NCBI GenBank assembly: GCA_964431545.1
Contig: CAYSLC010000118.1
Span: 1 to 17,468 of the forward strand
Direction of reading: 5' to 3'
DNA length: 17,468 nt
Source of the DNA: CAYSLC01 sp964431545
GTDB taxonomy: Bacteria > Desulfobacterota > Desulfobacteria > Desulfobacterales > JAABSP01
Program-made: the position numbers and the translations under genes
The notes under the pieces: generated by a model
What the model was told of the DNA's origin: nothing
Seen by the model: the letters and a program-made list of their open reading frames with translations, nothing else
The model's database searches: none
In this document: positions 14,532-17,468 of the stretch, one piece after another
Numbering within the stretch: position 1 is the stretch's first letter
Layout: each line of letters opens with the position of its first letter

Positions 14532-14567
14532 TTGAAATATCATCCGGTATATTATAGAATATTTCAA
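14532..14567 (+). promoter_or_regulatory. Toxin-antitoxin promoter within a 9-base inverted repeat
   Basis: TTGAAA (14532-14537) and TAGAAT (14555-14560) are spaced by 17 bases, five of six matches each. The same region is framed by a perfect inverted repeat, TTGAAATAT (14532-14540) and ATATTTCAA (14559-14567), covering the -35 and -10. This is the expected layout for autorepression by an antitoxin. Confidence 0.6.
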
Positions 14568-14589
14568 TAATTTCAGGAGGTGATATATT

Positions 14590-14817
14590 ATGGCAACAAC
14601 TGTGGAAGAATTGACAACACAAGTCATGGCGTTGCCGAGTGAAGATAGGGCTCTTTTGGCTGAAAGACTTGTTGAAAGCCTTGATCAGGAGTCGGTCAGC
14701 GAAATCTGGTTGACTGAAGCAAAAAAACGTCGTGATGAAGTGCGAAGTCGTCGAGTTAAACCAATACCTGGCGTTGAGGTAATAGAAGAAATTCGAAAGA
14801 TTGTCGACTTCAAATGA
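14590..14817 (+). CDS. Type II antitoxin, addiction module component family
   Basis: A 75-residue protein. The start MATTVEELTTQVMALPSEDR then ALLAERLVESLDQE matches the small addiction-module component antitoxins (TIGR02574/PF09720-like) that pair with RelE/ParE-type toxins. A basic C-terminal part (EAKKRRDEVRSRRVKPIPGV) would wrap the toxin. AGGAGGTGAT, an almost perfect anti-16S match, precedes the ATG by 5-6 bases. The gene overlaps the toxin gene by four bases (ATGA), which implies translational coupling. The DNA is clearly more AT-rich than its neighbours, which suggests recent transfer. Confidence 0.88.
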   Translation: MATTVEELTTQVMALPSEDRALLAERLVESLDQESVSEIWLTEAKKRRDEVRSRRVKPIPGVEVIEEIRKIVDFK

Positions 14818-15107
14818 CATATTCCTTCCATCCAGAAGCACGAATTGAATTTAGAGAAGCGACAATTTATTACGCTGATAAAAGCCCTTCATTGGCAAAA
14901 GCGTTTTATACTGAGGTAGAGAACGCAATCGATAAAATAGTTGAGAATCCAGATGTATATCCTGTAATTGATGAAGACGTTCGGCGTTGCCTTGCCAGAC
15001 GGTTTCCATATGCCATTCTTTATACTATCGAACAAAATTACATTTTAATCCTGGCTGTTATGCATTGTAGCCGGGAGCCTTCTTACTGGAAACATAGGCT
15101 TTCGTAA
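14814..15107 (+). CDS. RelE/ParE-family toxin
   Basis: A 97-residue toxin of the RelE/ParE superfamily. MTYSFHPEARIEFREATIYY, then LAKAFYTEVENAIDKIVENP and CLARRFPYAILYTIEQNYIL, ending in AVMHCSREPSYWKHR, is the standard order of helices and central beta sheet of ParE/RelE-like proteins. Members act as ribosome-dependent mRNA endonucleases or gyrase inhibitors; the sequence does not tell which. It overlaps the antitoxin by four bases and has no separate ribosome-binding site. Like its partner it is AT-rich. The length is normal, so the pair is probably intact. Confidence 0.88.
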   Translation: MTYSFHPEARIEFREATIYYADKSPSLAKAFYTEVENAIDKIVENPDVYPVIDEDVRRCLARRFPYAILYTIEQNYILILAVMHCSREPSYWKHRLS

Positions 15108-15140
15108 AAATGCGAACCCTGTTGGCATCAAGGACATGCA

Positions 15141-16514
15141 ATGAGAATCGCCCTTGTATTCGCCACCGCATCGCTTCGCCGCGGAACGCGCCTCAAGCAT
15201 TTCATGGTTCCGCCGCACTGCCTGCAGATCCTCGGCGCCCTCACTTCCCCGGAGCACGAGGTCGTCGTCTACGACGAGTACCATCAATTGGCGCCGGAAG
15301 CGATCCATGCGGATCTTGTCGGAATCAGCGTGTGGACCGCCGCCGCCACCCGTGCCTATGTGTTGGCGGATCGGCTGCGGGCAAAGGGCGTGCCGGTGAT
15401 TCTTGGAGGCCCTCATGTGACGATATGCCCGGAGGAGGCATGCCTGCATGCCGACAGCGTAGTTGTCGGGGAAGCGGAGGGCATCTGGCAAACCGTGTTG
15501 GAAGACTTTGGACGCGGGGGACTCAAACAGCGATATGATGGTGGACCCCTGCCCCTGTCCGAAACCCCGGACGCCGACTGGACCTGCGTCCGCTCGGAAG
15601 ATTACGTCCTTACATCCTCGGTATCCGCCAGCAGAGGGTGCGTCAACAGATGTTGGTTCTGCTTCGAGAGCAGCAGAACTGGGGTTAGTTTCCGGCAGCG
15701 TCCAATGGATATGGTATTGCGGGAGATCCAGGGCCGCGCATCAGACGTTGTGGCCTTCATAGACAACGACCTCCTGGCCGATCGGGAATATGCAACGAAG
15801 CTTCTCCAGGCCATCGTTCCCATGAAGATCAATTGGTTCGGCATGACCACCATCGGAGCGGCCGACGACGAGAAGCTTCTCGACCTCCTGGCGGCGTCCG
15901 GGTGCAGAACACTCTACATCGGGTTCGAGAGCGTAAATCGGAACTGTTTGGGCGAAGTGAGGAAAGGCTGGAACAAGGTAGAGAACTACGTTCGCAATGT
16001 GAGACGACTTCATGACAGGGACATCATGGTGAACGGGAGCTTCGTCTTCGGCTTTGACGGTGACGACTCGAGTGTCTTCTCCGAAACCGTCGATTTTGGC
16101 ATAGAGGCTCGACTGGAGACCGCCACCTTCACCATTTTGACCCCATATCCCGGCACGCTTCTCTACAAGAAGTTAGAGGCCGAGGACAGGATCATAGACC
16201 GCGATTGGGCGCACTACGACACCACAAGGGCGGTCTACCGTCCCAAACGGATGTCCACCGCGGAACTGGAAGCAGGCTACTTCAGCGCCTATCGGGATTT
16301 CTACTCTTGGTCCTCGATCCTCAAGAGGTGCCGGCTTCGGGAGCCCGGCGCCGCCAAGCGATTGCTTCTCAACGTGGCCTACAAGAAGGTGGAACCCGCC
16401 TACTCATTTCTTGGCAGGGGGATCAGAGCCGGTTGGGGAAGGCCCTTGATGCGATGGTTTGCCGGGCTCAATATGCGGGGACAAGGGGAAGCCGCCCGGT
16501 TAATCGGACGATGA
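15141..16514 (+). CDS. B12-binding-domain radical SAM protein
   Basis: A 457-residue protein. Residues 1-120 look like a cobalamin-binding Rossmann domain (HEVVVYDEY, LVGISVWT, VPVILGGPH at 84-92, VVVGEAEG at 107-114), without a DxHxxG lower-ligand motif. The radical SAM cluster motif CxxxCxxC is C167-VNR-C171-WF-C174, binding a 4Fe-4S cluster that cleaves S-adenosylmethionine. VAFIDNDLLADREY and RTLYIGFESVN are the usual barrel strands, and FTILTPYPGTLLYKKLE is typical of B12-radical SAM proteins. Such enzymes often methylate or rearrange unactivated carbons; the substrate here is unknown. AAGGA lies 6 bases before the ATG. It follows the toxin gene by 33 bases but has much higher GC, so it is probably a separate acquisition. 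Confidence 0.92.
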   Translation: MRIALVFATASLRRGTRLKHFMVPPHCLQILGALTSPEHEVVVYDEYHQLAPEAIHADLVGISVWTAAATRAYVLADRLRAKGVPVILGGPHVTICPEEACLHADSVVVGEAEGIWQTVLEDFGRGGLKQRYDGGPLPLSETPDADWTCVRSEDYVLTSSVSASRGCVNRCWFCFESSRTGVSFRQRPMDMVLREIQGRASDVVAFIDNDLLADREYATKLLQAIVPMKINWFGMTTIGAADDEKLLDLLAASGCRTLYIGFESVNRNCLGEVRKGWNKVENYVRNVRRLHDRDIMVNGSFVFGFDGDDSSVFSETVDFGIEARLETATFTILTPYPGTLLYKKLEAEDRIIDRDWAHYDTTRAVYRPKRMSTAELEAGYFSAYRDFYSWSSILKRCRLREPGAAKRLLLNVAYKKVEPAYSFLGRGIRAGWGRPLMRWFAGLNMRGQGEAARLIGR

Positions 16515-16527
16515 AGGGATAAAAACC

Positions 16528-17091
16528 ATGGCCGATCCGGAAAAATCGGAGGCTGCCTATTCGGATTTATTGGATATACCAGAAAATAGGATTGGAGAAA
16601 TCATCAATGGCGAACTGCATACAATGCCCAGGCCGTCCCCCAAGCATTCGATGGCGGTCTCGTCTCTCGGCGGCGAAATCATCAGCCCATACTCAAAAGG
16701 GCGCGGCGGGCCGGGCGGTTGGATCATTCTCTTCGAACCCGAACTATTGATGGGCAAAGATATCCTTGTTCCGGATCTTGCGGGCTGGAAGAAAGAACGG
16801 TTGCCTTCCCTTCCGGAAACCAACTGGATAGAGGTTTCCCCGGATTGGATCTGTGAAGTCCTCTCACCCGGTACGGTTCAGATGGACAAAACCAAAAAAA
16901 TGCCCATTTATGCACATCATAGCGTTCGGCATGTATGGTTGATCGATCCCATGGCAAAAACGTTGGACATCTTTCAGCGGCTACATTCCGGCGGTTGGGA
17001 GTTAATGGGATCATTTGCCGAAGATGATAAAGTGGTTGCGGAGCCATTCCAGGAAATAGAAATCAATTTGGCGGATCTTTGGACCGAATAA
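16528..17091 (+). CDS. Uma2-family (DUF820) putative restriction endonuclease-fold protein
   Basis: A 187-residue protein. ENRIGEIINGELHTMPRPSP, HSMAVSSLGGEI, LVPDLAGWKKERLP, and DWICEVLSPGT with KTKKMPIYAHHSVRHVWLID are the hallmark order of the Uma2 family. The PD...E...K pattern (D in LVPDLAG, E in ICEVLSP, then Lys/Tyr) matches a PD-(D/E)xK nuclease core. Members are frequent near mobile elements, and their function is mostly unproven. The gene starts 13 bases after the radical SAM stop with AAGGGA before the ATG, so the two may share a transcript. The length is normal. Confidence 0.88.
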   Translation: MADPEKSEAAYSDLLDIPENRIGEIINGELHTMPRPSPKHSMAVSSLGGEIISPYSKGRGGPGGWIILFEPELLMGKDILVPDLAGWKKERLPSLPETNWIEVSPDWICEVLSPGTVQMDKTKKMPIYAHHSVRHVWLIDPMAKTLDIFQRLHSGGWELMGSFAEDDKVVAEPFQEIEINLADLWTE

Positions 17092-17099
17092 CGCACAAT

Positions 17100-17267
17100 C
17101 CATAGCAGTTGGGGGAGGAGAGCCGGGCGTACACGGGTTCGGCGAGGATCCGGCCCACGGCGTCCGGGGCGGGGACGGCTTCGGAAGGCGGCGAACCTTT
17201 GGTGGAGGATCTCCTGGGCTTCGGCGAGGGTCTTTTTCTTGAGATATACGTTCCGTTTGGTCTTCAT
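17100..17267 (-). pseudogene. moeA: Remnant of moeA 5' end (molybdopterin molybdenumtransferase), frameshifted
   Basis: The frame starts at an ATG (17267) with AAGGAG upstream and reads MKTKRNVYLKKKTLAEAQEI then LHQRF, typical of the first helix of MoeA, the enzyme that inserts molybdate into molybdopterin. After a frame change near 17180-17200 the next frame gives SEAVPAPDAVGRILAEPVYA then RLSSPN, the conserved MoeA continuation. A third frame at the end gives AMD, as in the next MoeA motif. Only about 55 of the usual roughly 400 residues remain, so the gene is dead and truncated at the Uma2 boundary. Confidence 0.7.
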
Positions 17268-17328
17268 GGGGATTCTCCTTGGGGTTCGCTTTTTGCTCAT
17301 CGGTGTGCTTGCGGTGCGTTGCCGGGGG

Positions 17329-17468
17329 TCAGTCGATGGGGCTTCGAACCGCGCCCGGGCCTTTGTTGAGCACATGGGTGTAGATCATGGTGGTGGTCGA
17401 GACGCCGATGATTTTCATGCATTCATCTCGGGTCAAGACGGTGGGCAGTCGAGTGGGCTTTTTGGCGC
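17329..17468 (-). pseudogene. Integron-type tyrosine recombinase with internal deletion (runs off right edge)
   Basis: Reading the minus strand from the right edge gives AKKPTRLPTVLTRDECMKII joined directly to GVSTTTMIYTHVLNKGPGAV and RSPID with a stop (17331-17329). The first part is the start of the catalytic domain of integron/Xer-like integrases; the second is their last helix with the catalytic tyrosine (YTHVLN). About 150-180 residues that should lie between, including the catalytic Arg-Lys-His-Arg residues, are absent, yet the reading frame is preserved. The N-terminal domain lies beyond the window. The protein cannot be active. Confidence 0.75.

Noticed and set aside
14458..17091. Integron cassette array with attC sites next to the integrase remnant
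   Set aside because: I found no paired GTTRRRY/RYYYAAC cores between the genes, and the gap between the radical SAM and Uma2 genes is only 13 bases.

Overview
The window is a high-GC bacterial segment that reads most like an anaerobic Desulfobacterota (formerly deltaproteobacterial) genome. Three things suggest this: a flavoredoxin-type flavin reductase close to those of sulfate reducers, a DsbA-like protein whose active-site cysteine codon is UGA (selenocysteine), and a Hanks-type kinase fused to a cNMP domain. The taxonomic call is inference from gene content. No rRNA, tRNA or CRISPR array was seen.

Left part (1-8047). The left edge holds debris of small DNA-binding genes on the minus strand (an HTH-like fragment and an HU/IHF-like fragment in another frame). 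A signalling and envelope block follows: a PP2C phosphatase (433-1245, +), a lysine-rich coiled-coil/winged-helix protein (1641-2033, -), a DksA-type zinc finger fused to a BON domain (2490-3266, +), a membrane-anchored LysM protein (3288-3896, -), an exported STN-like plus PDZ protein (4028-4798, +), a multidomain Ser/Thr kinase (4919-7045, +) and an EamA transporter (7106-8047, -). The kinase carries an unusual N-terminal array of a YQxT...EMGI repeat, then kinase, cNMP-binding and Crp-like winged-helix domains. The PP2C enzyme could be its opposing phosphatase.

Middle part (8372-14457, all +). An SDR oxidoreductase is followed by a tightly packed run: flavoredoxin, Mth938-like protein, an Old Yellow Enzyme family flavin oxidoreductase, a fusion of an ABC substrate-binding domain with a TolC-like outer-membrane domain (TTG start overlapping the previous stop), and a DsbA/FrnE-like selenoprotein. 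In the last gene the active site reads Sec-Pro-Trp-Cys. A clear hairpin just after the UGA fits a bacterial SECIS. A 24-bp imperfect palindrome sits in front of the flavoredoxin gene and may be its operator.

Right part (14458-17468). This is an accessory tail: an AT-rich type II toxin-antitoxin pair with a promoter embedded in a 9-bp inverted repeat, a B12-binding radical SAM protein, a Uma2-family nuclease-like protein, a frameshifted fragment of the start of moeA, and an integron-type tyrosine recombinase whose catalytic middle has been deleted. Together these look like a recombination junction that has been repeatedly rearranged.

The strongest points for follow-up are the hidden selenoprotein with its SECIS, the repeat array on the kinase, the DksA-BON and ABC/TolC fusions, and the internally deleted integrase.
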